64,000 nucleotides of DNA, taken from contig NZ_JAGHRJ010000001.1 of the NCBI RefSeq assembly GCF_017743865.1, positions 62,001 to 126,000 of the forward strand. Direction: 5' to 3'. The stretch comes from Labrenzia sp. R4_2 (lineage in GTDB: Bacteria > Pseudomonadota > Alphaproteobacteria > Rhizobiales > Stappiaceae). Of the stretch, positions 17,458 to 26,959 are shown piece by piece. A program made the translations under genes and the position numbers. Every line of letters starts with the position of its first letter. Positions within the stretch are counted from its first letter, which is position 1. The notes beneath the pieces are model-generated. The model did no database searches, was not told the origin of the DNA, and worked only from the letters and a program-made list of their open reading frames with translations.

Positions 17458-19419
17458 TTATGCGCGCTGAGATCCGCTCATGAATTCGGTGCCAAGCGCT
17501 GCAAAGACTGTCTTGAGAATACCGTCCTTATCGAGACCGGCAGACGCGTACATGGACGCCGGTTTGTCATGGTCCTGATACGTGTCCGGAAGGGTCAAGG
17601 TGCGGATCTTAAGGCCGGCATCCAGCGCGCCCTCTTGAGCCAGTGCGCTCAGGACATGGCTGCCGAAACCGCCGATGGATCCTTCTTCGATCGTCACAAG
17701 CACCTCGTGTTCGCGCGCAAGCCGCCGGATGAGATCCATGTCGAGCGGTTTGGCAAACCGGGCATCTGCAACAGTTGTGGAAAGACCGGCGGCATCCAAT
17801 TCATCTGCGGCTTTCAAACATTCGGCCATCCGTCCGCCGAAGGACAGGAGCGCCACCTTGGTGCCTTCGCGGCGGACAATGCCTTTGCCGATTTCCAGAA
17901 CAGTGCCGCGTTCCGGCATCTCTAGCCCAACACCTTCGCCGCGTGGATAGCGGAAGGAGATCGGACCCTCGTCATAAGCAACAGCTGTTGCCACCATGTG
18001 CCGGAGTTCGGCTTCATCAGAGGCAGCCATGATCACAAAGCCCGGCAGGCAAGAAAGATACGTGGTATCAAACGCGCCGGCATGGGTGGCCCCATCCGCG
18101 CCGACGAGACCTGCACGGTCGATCGGAAACCGGACGGGCAGTCCCTGGAGAGCGACGTCATGGATCACTTGATCATAGGCGCGCTGCAGGAAAGTCGAAT
18201 AGATCGCGGCAAACGGCTTGTATCCTTCGGTCGCCATGCCAGCCGCAAAGGTGACTGCATGCTGTTCGGCAATGCCAACATCATAGGTGCGCTCCGGGAA
18301 GGCTTCGCCGAAGAGGTTCAGGCCGGTGCCGTCGGGCATGGCCGCTGTGATGGCGACCACCTTTTCATCTTCTTCCGCTTCCTTGATCAGGGACGTTGCG
18401 AACACATTGGTGTAGCTCGGCGCATTGGCCTTCGGTTTGGACTGTTTGCCCGTGACCACGTCAAACTTGGCAACGCCGTGATACTTGTCTTTCGCGCCCT
18501 CTGCCGGCGCGTAGCCCTTGCCCTTTTGGGTGACAGCATGGATCAGGACTGGACCATTGTGCGTATCGCGGACATTTTTCAGGATTGGCAGCAGATGCTC
18601 AAGGTTATGCCCGTCGACCGGGCCGACGTAATAAAAACCCAGCTCTTCAAACAAGGTGCCGCCGGTCCAGAAGCCTCGAGCATACTCTTCCGCCCGAGCC
18701 GCTTTTTCAGCCAGCTGCTTCGGGAAATTCTTGACGATGTTCTTCGCGGCACCGCGCAGCGACTGGTAAGTCGGGCCTGAGACAAGCTTGGCGAGGTAGG
18801 CAGACATTGCGCCCACCGGCGGGGCGATCGACATGTCGTTGTCGTTCAGGATAACCACAAGCCGGGAGCCGAGGTGCCCCGCGTTGTTCATCGCCTCGTA
18901 AGCCATGCCTGCGGACATTGCTCCGTCACCGATCACTGCGATGACGTTGTTGTCGCCATCCTTCAGATCACGAGCCGCTGCCATGCCAAGGCCGGCAGAA
19001 ATGGATGTCGACGAATGCGCCGTTCCGAAGGGGTCATAGATGCTTTCAGAGCGTTTGGTGAAACCCGACAGGCCTCCTGGTTGGCGCAGGGTCCGAATTC
19101 TGTCACGACGTTCGGTAAGGATCTTGTGCGGATAGCTTTGGTGTCCAACGTCCCAAATGATCCTGTCGTCCGGCGTGTTGAAGACATAATGCAGCGCGAC
19201 CGTTAGCTCCACGACACCCAGACCGGCGCCCAAATGCCCTCCGGTTATGGAAACCGTATCAATGGTTTCGGTGCGCAACTCGTCGGCCAGTTGGCCGAGC
19301 TCGGTTTCATCGAGCTGGCGCAAATCGGCCGGAGAGGACACCTTATCGAGCAAGGGCGTTTTTGAATCTGCAGTCACGCTGGGGAATGCTCCGGAGTAGA
19401 AAACATGGCGGGCAGCCAT
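17458..19419 (-). CDS. dxs: 1-deoxy-D-xylulose-5-phosphate synthase
   Basis: Dxs joins pyruvate and glyceraldehyde 3-phosphate with thiamine diphosphate, the first and rate-setting step of the non-mevalonate isoprenoid pathway, and also feeds thiamine and pyridoxal synthesis. The 653-residue protein has the glycine-rich [16 protein letters not shown], the thiamine-binding [18 protein letters not shown] ending in NDNDMS, the transketolase-type Glu in [14 protein letters not shown], and [15 protein letters not shown]. The first 15 residues are not conserved, so the true start may be slightly inside. It is followed by a strong terminator, and the 332-bp gap upstream carries possible structured RNA on the other strand. 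Confidence 0.95.
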   Translation of the reverse strand: MAARHVFYSGAFPSVTADSKTPLLDKVSSPADLRQLDETELGQLADELRTETIDTVSITGGHLGAGLGVVELTVALHYVFNTPDDRIIWDVGHQSYPHKILTERRDRIRTLRQPGGLSGFTKRSESIYDPFGTAHSSTSISAGLGMAAARDLKDGDNNVIAVIGDGAMSAGMAYEAMNNAGHLGSRLVVILNDNDMSIAPPVGAMSAYLAKLVSGPTYQSLRGAAKNIVKNFPKQLAEKAARAEEYARGFWTGGTLFEELGFYYVGPVDGHNLEHLLPILKNVRDTHNGPVLIHAVTQKGKGYAPAEGAKDKYHGVAKFDVVTGKQSKPKANAPSYTNVFATSLIKEAEEDEKVVAITAAMPDGTGLNLFGEAFPERTYDVGIAEQHAVTFAAGMATEGYKPFAAIYSTFLQRAYDQVIHDVALQGLPVRFPIDRAGLVGADGATHAGAFDTTYLSCLPGFVIMAASDEAELRHMVATAVAYDEGPISFRYPRGEGVGLEMPERGTVLEIGKGIVRREGTKVALLSFGGRMAECLKAADELDAAGLSTTVADARFAKPLDMDLIRRLAREHEVLVTIEEGSIGGFGSHVLSALAQEGALDAGLKIRTLTLPDTYQDHDKPASMYASAGLDKDGILKTVFAALGTEFMSGSQRA

Positions 19420-19569
19420 ACACCAACCTTATGTATGGCGCAAACGCTGTACGATCAGGGGGGGTGCACCTTGAAATGTGACACCTTGGTGAACATGCAT
19501 CGAGATAACAGGTGTGCGCAGGCAATTATGCACTTATAGCGCTAAATTTTCGTCGAAATCCACGCAGTG
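19420..19569. promoter_or_regulatory. Upstream region of dxs
   Basis: This gap must hold the dxs promoter on the minus strand. No clear -35/-10 pair stands out. A short near-repeat, GCACCTTGA and ACACCTTGG, lies about 60 bases upstream of the dxs start and could be a tandem regulator site. I see no open frame worth calling. Confidence 0.3.
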
Positions 19570-19686
19570 TCACCCATTTGGGTGATGCATACATTATTAA
19601 TCTGTATTAAACCTTTAAGTGTGGTCGATGGGGCCACGTGCACAGTGATCAACTTGGGGTCGTAATTGCGCGACCCCAGTTTTTTG
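19570..19686 (+). ncRNA. Candidate small RNA or structured leader, plus strand
   Basis: Two minus-strand genes flank this segment, yet it ends in a plus-strand terminator: stem TGGGGTCG/CGACCCCA (19655-19662 with 19671-19678), then GTTTTTT. Before it lie a small GTGG/CCAC hairpin near 19621-19636 and a perfect 6-bp hairpin TCACCC/GGGTGA (19570-19585), which may instead be an operator. A TATTAA at about 19605 could be a -10 box, giving an RNA of roughly 70 nucleotides. The 5' end is not defined and there is no family match I can name. Confidence 0.35.
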
Positions 19687-19751
19687 CCTTTTTAAGCGCG
19701 GTTATTCTTTCAAATATTTGCCGGTTCATTGCCTATCCTTGGGCTCTTTTG

Positions 19752-20906
19752 TCACACCAGACCGGATAGCCGATATACCAATTGCACCAACTCCAGTTGT
19801 GTGCGCACTGCTGTCTTGTCGAATATCCGGCGCAAATGAGTTTTCATGGTGTTCCGCGTGATATTCAGCAAGTCGATGGTTGCAGAAACGGAGCCGGTTT
19901 CCGCCAAAGACCGGGCAAGATGCGCTTCAGACTGTGAGAGGCCGAGTTCCTCCTGCAGGATGGTCTCAACGGCTTCAGGTATGTTGGCTGGCTGGCAAAC
20001 ACGTAGAAGAACCCAAGGGTCATGTGTGTCTCCCGATACTGCCTCGATCGTAACCCGGTTTAAGTTTCCCGACCGGTCACGAAGACAAAAACCGGGCCGG
20101 GAAAGTGAGCTGTCTGACTTGGCATCTTGTTTGTAACCGGTTTTATGCTCGTCTCTTGCAGAGATGGGAGCTGACGATATCTCTGACAGAAGCATCTCCA
20201 GCTCTCTGTTCCGGATCTGTAGTTTTCCGCCGGTCACAAGGCCGACGTCCAGATCTGCCAGAGCTGATAGCCCATTTTCATGCTCGGCTATGACGAGACG
20301 TTGTTTGTTGATGAGAACAGAAGGAACCGCGCAATGGTTCGCAAAGGCTCGCTGAATGCGGCTTTGCGTTTTAAGCATGTAGATGTTTGTGAGCGCGCCG
20401 AAGCAGGTCTTAAGGATCTTGGCGACTTTAGAGAAGGCAAGAACGGTTTCTGCCGAAGTCGTTTCCACCGGCGATGCGTCATCAAAGAGCAGGCCGAATA
20501 TCACGGTCAAGCCTGAGCTATCCCGTGTAATGCTGATTATCGCCGATTGGGATGAGACTTCATTTTCATTTGTAAGAGATTTGGCAGCAGCTTCGAGCTT
20601 TGAAATGTGACCCTGGTGAATACGGTACACAGCATCTGGTTCCGCCAACTCAAGCAAATACTTAAACGCTGATACTCCGGCGTGGTAGGAAGCAGAATTC
20701 AAGAAGTCCCTGAAGGCTTCTGCGTGCGCCGGACCCGTAAACCGGCCTGTTGCAAATCCGTCGTTGAGATATTCTGCCGCGCAGGCTTTGCTTCCAAAGA
20801 CCCTACTAACTTTGTCCAGGAAAGGCAGCCAGTCCGTGTGGGTCGTAATCTTGCCTAAGCCGTCTTCCAAAAGGTCCAGTTCAGCGTCTTTGCTTAAATT
20901 GGGCAT
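19752..20906 (-). CDS. LuxR-type helix-turn-helix transcriptional regulator
   Basis: A 384-residue protein whose last 65 residues form a LuxR/GerE-type HTH: LGLSQSEAHLARSLAETGSV, then ITRNTMKTHLRRIFDKTAVR as the recognition part, ending in QLELVQLVYRL. The N-terminal 300 residues show no receiver aspartate motif and no autoinducer-domain signature; they may be a PAS-like or other sensory fold. Target and signal are unknown. It stands alone between xseB and dxs, which are neighbours in many related genomes, so it looks like an insertion into that cluster. Confidence 0.8.
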   Translation of the reverse strand: MPNLSKDAELDLLEDGLGKITTHTDWLPFLDKVSRVFGSKACAAEYLNDGFATGRFTGPAHAEAFRDFLNSASYHAGVSAFKYLLELAEPDAVYRIHQGHISKLEAAAKSLTNENEVSSQSAIISITRDSSGLTVIFGLLFDDASPVETTSAETVLAFSKVAKILKTCFGALTNIYMLKTQSRIQRAFANHCAVPSVLINKQRLVIAEHENGLSALADLDVGLVTGGKLQIRNRELEMLLSEISSAPISARDEHKTGYKQDAKSDSSLSRPGFCLRDRSGNLNRVTIEAVSGDTHDPWVLLRVCQPANIPEAVETILQEELGLSQSEAHLARSLAETGSVSATIDLLNITRNTMKTHLRRIFDKTAVRTQLELVQLVYRLSGLV

Positions 20907-21223
20907 TTCCGGTCGCTCGATAGATGTCCTTAAATATTACAAGACGAGCGCAAGGATAACACTGCAAAATAGTCAGGGATCTGAAAAAATTAATGAGATC
21001 GTCAATTTGCCAGAAATAAAGTAAAGGTTCAGGCAATAACGTTCTGCAATTGATTTATAAGTTTTGGTAGATAACTTGATTTTTCTCTACCTGTGGGTGC
21101 GTCAATCTCGGCGCTCCTGAGATTGGTTCTTTGCAGAGACCAGCCTTCGCAAGCGGTTAGGTTTACGTTTGTCGGAAACTATTGGGCGGTAACAGACAGT
21201 GCTGGCAGCACCGGTTGAGCGGT
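20907..21223. other. Gap between the LuxR-type gene and xseB
   Basis: The part next to 20907 must carry the promoter of the regulator gene; it is AT-rich. A 7-bp hairpin CAATCTC/GAGATTG sits at 21103-21125 without a T-run on either side. Near the xseB end a short GTGCT/AGCAC hairpin with weak T-richness on the minus strand may help end the xseB transcript. No open frame here is convincing. Confidence 0.35.
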
Positions 21224-21478
21224 CTAGCCGTTTTGCGGGTCAAGCTCGGAGGTGCCAGTTGGTTCGCCATTTTGCCCAAGCTGGATTTTTTCAACTTTGG
21301 CCTCAGCCGCCTTCAGCAATGTATCGCAATGCTGGCGCAATGCATCGCCGCGCTCGTACATTTCGATGCTGCGCTCCAGCGGAACGTTTCCCTGCTCGAG
21401 TTCACGTACGATTTTCTCGAGCTGCTTGAGCGCGTCTTCGAAGGACAGACCGGCGATTTCCTTGGCAGCATCGGACAT
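21224..21478 (-). CDS. xseB: Exodeoxyribonuclease VII small subunit
   Basis: XseB is the small helical subunit that binds in several copies to XseA, forming the nuclease that degrades single-stranded DNA to acid-soluble oligonucleotides. The 84-residue protein has the family core [20 protein letters not shown] and [20 protein letters not shown], with [12 protein letters not shown] after it. ATG 21478 is used because AGGAAAA precedes it by seven bases and the product begins MSDAAKE as usual; a longer frame to 21541 is unsupported. It lies downstream of the deacetylase-like gene on the same strand. Confidence 0.92.
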   Translation of the reverse strand: MSDAAKEIAGLSFEDALKQLEKIVRELEQGNVPLERSIEMYERGDALRQHCDTLLKAAEAKVEKIQLGQNGEPTGTSELDPQNG

Positions 21479-21603
21479 GCGATTTTCCTGAATGAATTCC
21501 CTACAGACCGGCACATTTGCGAGACCTGCGCCAAAGGTCAAGAGGGCGCGGGTGGATAGGCGTTGCCATCCACCGCCAACTGGAGAATTCCTGGTGTTAG
21601 GCT

Positions 21604-22548
21604 TCAGCCGGTCATCAATGTCATGACATGAGCGGCAGTTGAGCGAGCGAGGCCTTCAAGGTCATAGCCGCCTTCCAGAACCGAGACCACACGGCCGTCA
21701 CTGTGTTTGTCTGCCACGTCCATCAGGGCCCGCGTGGCCCAGGCAAAGTCAGCCTCCACGAGATTCAAGCCGCCGAGCGGGTCACGTGCATGGGCATCGA
21801 ACCCGGCTGATATGATGACCAATTCCGGTGCGAAGCCATCGAGCCGAGGAAGCAGAACAACTTCGAACGCCTCCTTGAAGCCCGCGCCATTTTCGCCCGG
21901 CGGCAGTGGGACATTGACGATCGTGTTGGCCTCCCCGGTTTCCGAGGCATCGCCGGAACCAGGATAGAGGGGCATCTGGTGCGTCGAACAATACATCACG
22001 CTTGCATCATCCCAGAAAATATCCTGGGTGCCGTTGCCGTGATGCACATCGAAATCGATGATCGCGACCCGGTCTATCCCGTATTTCTCCTGAGCGTACC
22101 GGGCTGCAACGGCTGCGTTGTTGAAGAAGCAAAAGCCCATCGCCCGGTCTTTTTCCGCATGGTGCCCAGGGGGGCGGGAGGCAGAAAAGGCGTTGTTGAC
22201 CTTCTTTGTCAGGACTTCGTCAACCGCCCGGCAGGCTCCGCCCACACCGCGCAGCGCCGCTTCCCAGGTGCCGGGCGACATGGTCGTGTCTGCATCGACA
22301 CGCGCGACACCCTCGTCCGGGGACAGCCGGTGCAGTTGGTCGATATACGCCATCGGATGAGCCCGTGCGATATCCTCCAGCGCGCCAACGGGTGCGAGAT
22401 CGCGCTCAACCGACTGAAACTTTTCATGTTCCAGAATACGGTCAATGGCACGAATGCGATCCGGGCGCTCCGGATGACCCACCGGGGTCAAATGATCCAG
22501 GTAGGTCGGGTGATGCAGTAGGAGTGTTGACACGGCGGGCGTTTCCAT
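21604..22548 (-). CDS. Histone deacetylase family protein (AcuC/AphA-like hydrolase)
   Basis: A 314-residue zinc-dependent deacetylase-like hydrolase of the arginase/deacetylase fold. The tandem histidines are in [10 protein letters not shown]; zinc ligands are in [12 protein letters not shown] and in [15 protein letters not shown]; the closing [14 protein letters not shown] carries the family's GGY. Bacterial members act on acetylated polyamines, acetoin-related proteins or unknown small amides; the substrate is not clear here. It sits upstream of xseB, the order seen in many alphaproteobacteria. No Shine-Dalgarno sequence is evident before ATG 22548. Confidence 0.88.
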   Translation of the reverse strand: METPAVSTLLLHHPTYLDHLTPVGHPERPDRIRAIDRILEHEKFQSVERDLAPVGALEDIARAHPMAYIDQLHRLSPDEGVARVDADTTMSPGTWEAALRGVGGACRAVDEVLTKKVNNAFSASRPPGHHAEKDRAMGFCFFNNAAVAARYAQEKYGIDRVAIIDFDVHHGNGTQDIFWDDASVMYCSTHQMPLYPGSGDASETGEANTIVNVPLPPGENGAGFKEAFEVVLLPRLDGFAPELVIISAGFDAHARDPLGGLNLVEADFAWATRALMDVADKHSDGRVVSVLEGGYDLEGLARSTAAHVMTLMTG

Positions 22549-22641
22549 AAGGTATGAATTTATAGTTGTCCGCCATCAGATCCGTGGTCTTCAGATCTGT
22601 CAATGAGCCATCTCAATTCCGGCAGCTTATTCCAGGCCGGT

Positions 22642-23448
22642 CTATCCGGCTTTCTGAATTTCCACCTGGTGCGGGTAGGGAATGGAAATTCCGCCCGCGT
22701 CGAAAGCTTCTTTCATAGACTTCAGCATGTGAAATTTCAGTTCCCAATAGTCGCCCGCGTCGCACCAAAGCCGCACACCGAGATCCACGGAGCTGTCACC
22801 GAGATTTGTCACACGCACCCAGGGCTCAGGGTCTTTGTGGACGCGCGCATCCGCAGTGGCAGTGTCGAGAATGATCTGGATCGCCTTGTCCGCGTCATCG
22901 CCGTAGTCGATGCCGAAAGTCAGGTCGAGCCGGCGAGTCTGGTGCGCGGAAAAATTGGTGATGACCGTGCCCCATGCCTGGCCGTTGGGCATGATGATCT
23001 GAACATTGTCCGGGGTCACCAACTCTGTGACGAAGATGTTGAGGTCCTTCACTGTTCCGGAGGTCCCGCCGATGGACACATATTGGCCGATCTTGTAGGG
23101 GCGGAAGATGATGAGCATCACTCCGGCCGCGATGTCACTCAAGGTGCCCTGCAAGGCAAGGCCGATCGCAAGCGTACCGGCGCCGAGGACAGCTACCAAA
23201 CTGGTCGCCTGAATGCCAAACAGCTGCAGGACCGCAATGAATGTAACGAGAAGGACAAGCCAGCGGACGATCGAGGCCGCGAAGCCGCCGATCGTATCGT
23301 CGATCCGTTCGTGAGAGACGATCCGCTTTCGGACGAAGCTCGACAGGGCACCGGCAATCAGCCAGCCAATGATGAGAACGATCAGTGCTTTTGCCGCATT
23401 GATCACCAGAGGCATGTAGACGGTTACCTGTTCCATTGTGCCGTTCAT
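22642..23448 (-). CDS. Small-conductance mechanosensitive channel (MscS family)
   Basis: A 268-residue inner-membrane channel that opens on membrane tension to release solutes during osmotic downshock. Three membrane helices are expected: residues about 12-35, 50-72 and the pore helix, whose glycine/alanine pattern is LVAVLGAGTLAIGLALQGTL. The MscS beta domain follows (FRPYKIGQYVSIGGTSGTV) and the alpha-beta vestibule closes the protein. ATG 23448 has GGGGAGAC before it, so I prefer it to the upstream start at 23490. Confidence 0.9.
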   Translation of the reverse strand: MNGTMEQVTVYMPLVINAAKALIVLIIGWLIAGALSSFVRKRIVSHERIDDTIGGFAASIVRWLVLLVTFIAVLQLFGIQATSLVAVLGAGTLAIGLALQGTLSDIAAGVMLIIFRPYKIGQYVSIGGTSGTVKDLNIFVTELVTPDNVQIIMPNGQAWGTVITNFSAHQTRRLDLTFGIDYGDDADKAIQIILDTATADARVHKDPEPWVRVTNLGDSSVDLGVRLWCDAGDYWELKFHMLKSMKEAFDAGGISIPYPHQVEIQKAG

Positions 23449-23555
23449 CGACGGTCTCCCCGATAGCTGACGTGTCACCCCACTTGTCAAAATGTCGTAG
23501 CGGAATGATTTGCCACAAGCAAGTAAGCCTGTGGCAAATCTCGCTTTTTGTCGGA

Positions 23556-25094
23556 TCAGGTCCGGTGGTCTAGGCTCTCCGGATGCGCGCTGATCCAGGT
23601 CTCTAGAAAGGCAGCCATGTCCTCGTCACCACATCCCTCGATGAAGTCGGGATAGATCCGACTGCCGTTTTCCAGCAAAAGCCGCGCGCATTTGATATGG
23701 TCAGCTCCAGGCTTTTCCGGTGCGAACTCTGCGCCGTGAAGCACCGTGTCGAGCGCGTCACCCCCGAAGCCGTTCTTTCTGGAAAGATCCGGCTTCAGAC
23801 TCAGGAAATATGCAGTTTCCTCTGGCAGCCCATGCCAGCCAGCTGCATGAAGGGGCGATAAACCCATCTCATCGGTGGCATTTGGGTCCAGCCCGGCGGC
23901 AACGAGAGCCTTGATTTGCGGAAGACGTCCGGGGTCTGAGGCAAGCCTCACCAACAGCCGTCTGTCTTCATCAGTCAGCGCCTTCAGATCGAGCCTCTTT
24001 GCAGAAGCCTCGCGAGTGGCACACGCCGCGAGAGCCTGCTCATCCGGGGTGAGACGTGTGTCGCACCCGAGGTCCGACAGCGCGCTTGCCGCTTCTGTAT
24101 GGCCGTGGATCCTGGCAAACGCATAGGCAGAATGGCCCTGCCACCGGACATCGAGGTCCGCCCCAGACGACACAAGCAGCGAAACAACCTCTCCGGAACA
24201 TCCCCGGCGCGCTGCCTGGTGCAGGGCCGGGATGGTATTCACCGGTTGTCCGCTTGGGTGATTGTCTTCAAGCAGGTTTGGATTGGCACCGGCCTCCAGC
24301 AGCATGCGAACCTTGTCGAGGTCATTGAAATCAAGCGCACGCGGTAGAGCGTTGGTGCCATCCGGTTTAGCACCATTTTCCAGAAGCAGCTTCAGGGCGC
24401 GAACGTGGGCGAGCTCCGTGGCATGATAGAGGCTTTCATTGTCATTCGGATCTGCGCCGTGGCGGAGCAGTAATTCTCCGAGTTCGTAGTTGTCGGCATG
24501 GCACAACGCGCCGTACAGCGCTGTGAGCTTGTGATCAGTGTTTGCATCCGCTGGAAAGCCGTCATTGACATCTGCGCCATGGGACAGAAGGAGCTCTGCC
24601 AACGCCAGCATGTCCGCATGTTTCGAGGGAGATCGGTGGATCTCTTTAGAAAAGGCGAGATGGAGCAGGGGGGATCGAACCCCAATTGGATCAAGCGCTC
24701 GCTTGGGATCGGCCTTGACCGCTTCGCGCACCGAGGCTAGGTCGTAGAGTGCGATTTGCAGTCCGAGGTTGTCGTCTTTGAGCTCGGGATCATCATCCAG
24801 CAGCTTATTGGTCACCCAATGCTGACCGGCAAAGAGTGCCGTTTTCAACCGATCCGCCCGTTCCGCACGGGTCATGGCGGCACTTTCAATTGCAAACTTG
24901 AGCTGCGGCCAGCTGGTGTGTCCGGCTTCACGCGCGATTACATGGAGGCAATCGGCATGTTTGAGCGGCTTATCGGCAGAAACAAATTTATGCGCCCGAG
25001 CAAGAGCCGCGCGGTCGCCACTGGCAATCGCCTTCTTCAGGCGTCTGGCATCCTTGCGGAAGTGATCGAGTGAGGTAAGCGTCTTGGAAGACAA
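23556..25094 (-). CDS. Ankyrin repeat protein
   Basis: A probable 512-residue cytosolic protein. I choose TTG 25094 because AGGAG lies eight bases upstream and the conserved-looking part begins here; the frame runs back to ATG 25253, but that segment is low in structure and has no ribosome site. Residues 1-75 form a helical domain (LDHFRKDARRLKKAIASGDR, then HVIAREAGHTSWPQLKFAIE) known to precede ankyrin arrays in related bacteria. Ankyrin units follow, for example LALAELLLSHGADVNDGF, LGELLLRHGADPNDNE, ALKLLLENGAKPDG and VRMLLEAGANPNLLE, continuing to near the C-terminus. It probably acts as a protein-binding scaffold; the partner is unknown. Confidence 0.82.
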   Translation of the reverse strand: MSSKTLTSLDHFRKDARRLKKAIASGDRAALARAHKFVSADKPLKHADCLHVIAREAGHTSWPQLKFAIESAAMTRAERADRLKTALFAGQHWVTNKLLDDDPELKDDNLGLQIALYDLASVREAVKADPKRALDPIGVRSPLLHLAFSKEIHRSPSKHADMLALAELLLSHGADVNDGFPADANTDHKLTALYGALCHADNYELGELLLRHGADPNDNESLYHATELAHVRALKLLLENGAKPDGTNALPRALDFNDLDKVRMLLEAGANPNLLEDNHPSGQPVNTIPALHQAARRGCSGEVVSLLVSSGADLDVRWQGHSAYAFARIHGHTEAASALSDLGCDTRLTPDEQALAACATREASAKRLDLKALTDEDRRLLVRLASDPGRLPQIKALVAAGLDPNATDEMGLSPLHAAGWHGLPEETAYFLSLKPDLSRKNGFGGDALDTVLHGAEFAPEKPGADHIKCARLLLENGSRIYPDFIEGCGDEDMAAFLETWISAHPESLDHRT

Positions 25095-25272
25095 GGCTTT
25101 TCTCCTGTAGGCGTGCCCGGACGATCCGCTTGTGTCGGGCGCAGGTGAAAAACCGGCATCAATTGTATGTGTCAGGGTGCTTTCGCTGTCCGCGGATCCG
25201 GGTGCCGCCCTCAACGGCCCGCGGACATTGCCGGGACGGGCCTGAAAATGCAAGCCCGCCTCGGTAAATTTC

Positions 25273-26136
25273 TCAGGTGGTAGCAGGTTTCATGCTGGCC
25301 GGGGCCGGGCTGTCGTCCGGGACAAAGAAGTCCGGGGTGAGCGACTGGGTTGGATCCACACGGTACTGATCAAAGTCGGTCACGCCCCGGCTCTGAAGGA
25401 AGGTGTCGTCTATCAGGAACTGACCGGTCAATTCCTTAGAAGGTGTCGTGAAGATCTCATAGGCAGCATCTGCAAGGATGTTCGGCGTCCGGCTTGTTTG
25501 CATCATCTTGTCGCCGCCGATGATGTTTTTGATCGCCGCTGTCGCGATCGTGGTGCGCGGCCAAAGCGCATTCACCGCAATCCCCTTGGACCGCAGTTCG
25601 CCGGCAAGGCCCAGAACAACAAGGCTCATGCCGTATTTGGCGATCGAATAGGGCGTGAACGGCGCAAACCACTTTTCCTGCATATCCAGCGGCGGGGACA
25701 GCATCAGGATGTGCGGGTTTTCTGATTTCTTCAAATGCGCGATGGCGTGTTTCGCGCAGGCCATCGTGCCCCTCGTGTTGATCTGGTGCATCAGATCAAA
25801 CTTCTTCATGTCCGTCTGCTGCAGCGGTGTCAGTTGGATCGCGCTGGCGTTGTTGACGAGGATGTCCAAACCGCCAAAGTGATCCGCCGTCTTGTCGATG
25901 GCTGCTTGAACCGCTTCATCATCGCGAACATCGAGCACGATCGGCAGGGCCTTGCCGCCAGCCGCTTCGATTTCCTCGGCAGCTGAAAAAATCGTGCCCT
26001 CCAGTTTCGGATGCGGTTCTGCGGTCTTGGCAGCAACGGCGACATTCGCGCCTTCCCGTGCAGCACGCAATGCGATGGCTTTGCCGATCCCGCGCGAAGC
26101 GCCGGTGATGAAGAGTGTTTTGCCGTTCAAGGACAT
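25273..26136 (-). CDS. SDR family oxidoreductase, HSDL2-like
   Basis: A 287-residue short-chain dehydrogenase with the cofactor loop TGASRGIGKAIAL, the NNASAI segment, and the catalytic YSIAK preceded by a serine in LSPPLD. The sequence follows the hydroxysteroid-dehydrogenase-like 2 pattern (AAKTAEPHPKLEGTIFSAAE), a class linked to fatty-acid metabolism in eukaryotes; its reaction is not known. ATG 26136 has AAGGAG seven bases upstream; the five extra residues from 26151 are not needed. It is the last gene of a three-gene run with an enoyl-CoA hydratase and an acyl-CoA dehydrogenase, which fits a role in acyl-chain breakdown. Confidence 0.85.
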   Translation of the reverse strand: MSLNGKTLFITGASRGIGKAIALRAAREGANVAVAAKTAEPHPKLEGTIFSAAEEIEAAGGKALPIVLDVRDDEAVQAAIDKTADHFGGLDILVNNASAIQLTPLQQTDMKKFDLMHQINTRGTMACAKHAIAHLKKSENPHILMLSPPLDMQEKWFAPFTPYSIAKYGMSLVVLGLAGELRSKGIAVNALWPRTTIATAAIKNIIGGDKMMQTSRTPNILADAAYEIFTTPSKELTGQFLIDDTFLQSRGVTDFDQYRVDPTQSLTPDFFVPDDSPAPASMKPATT

Positions 26137-26171
26137 GGTGTTCTCCTTCAAGGAAGCTGCTGTGTGGCTGT

Positions 26172-26918
26172 TCAGGGTTTCGACTTCTTGGTCATGAAGG
26201 CCTGGAACGCGGAGATGGCCTCCGGCGACGTCAAGCGGGAGGAGAACACCTCGGCTTCCTCATCGACCCGGTCGCTAAGGTCCTGGCTTTCGTGCCAAAG
26301 GAACTGGCGGGACAGCGCCATTGCTTCCGGCGGTTTTGCAGCAATTTCCCGGGCGCAGGCCAAAGCCACATCATCGACATTCTCAGAGACGACTTCATTG
26401 ACGAGACCGGCCTGATAAGCCCGTTCGGCACTGAACGGACGGCCAATACACAGCATTTCAAATGCGCGGGCATGGCCCATGATTTTCGGACCGAGCAGGC
26501 TCGACCCGGCCTCTGGGACGAGACCCAGGTCGATGAACGGGGTGCGGATGACGGAGCGCGGGCTGGCAAACACCATGTCGCAATGCATGAGGAGCGTTGC
26601 GCCAACACCAACTGCAATCCCGTCAATGGAGGCGACCAATGGTTTCCGGTTCCCAACAAGCGCGCGCAGAAAGCGGTAAACCGGCGTTTCCGACATCTGC
26701 ATCTTGCCGGCGAATTGAAGGAAATCACCGATGTCATTGCCGGACGTGAAGGCTTCCGGCTGGCCGCAAATGAGGTGGCAGCGCACATTGTCGTCCGTGT
26801 TCCCGGTTTCCAGCGCTTCCGCCAGATCCGTGTACATCTGGCCGGTCAAGGCGTTCTTTTTTTCGGGTCGATCAAGACGCAAAGTCCTGACGCCGTCTTC
26901 AAGAGACTGCGTGATCAT
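26172..26918 (-). CDS. Enoyl-CoA hydratase/isomerase family protein
   Basis: A 248-residue crotonase-fold protein. The oxyanion-hole segments are EAFTSGNDIGDF (near residue 55) and DGIAVGVGATLLMHCD (near 100), and one acidic catalytic residue is in LGLVPEAGSSLLG. The GND form of the first segment is found in many enoyl-CoA isomerase-like members (ECI2 type), so either hydration of 2-enoyl-CoA or shift of a double bond is possible. It lies between genes for an acyl-CoA dehydrogenase (42-bp gap) and an SDR, the natural order for consecutive beta-oxidation steps. Confidence 0.86.
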   Translation of the reverse strand: MITQSLEDGVRTLRLDRPEKKNALTGQMYTDLAEALETGNTDDNVRCHLICGQPEAFTSGNDIGDFLQFAGKMQMSETPVYRFLRALVGNRKPLVASIDGIAVGVGATLLMHCDMVFASPRSVIRTPFIDLGLVPEAGSSLLGPKIMGHARAFEMLCIGRPFSAERAYQAGLVNEVVSENVDDVALACAREIAAKPPEAMALSRQFLWHESQDLSDRVDEEAEVFSSRLTSPEAISAFQAFMTKKSKP

Positions 26919-26959
26919 GAGGAAATTCCTTTCAGTATTCGTCTACAAGGCCGGGGCGT

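Noticed and set aside
24660..24690. tRNA-like GGATCGAACCCC string
   Set aside because: It lies inside the ankyrin gene in frame with repeats, and no acceptor or anticodon stems can be built around it.
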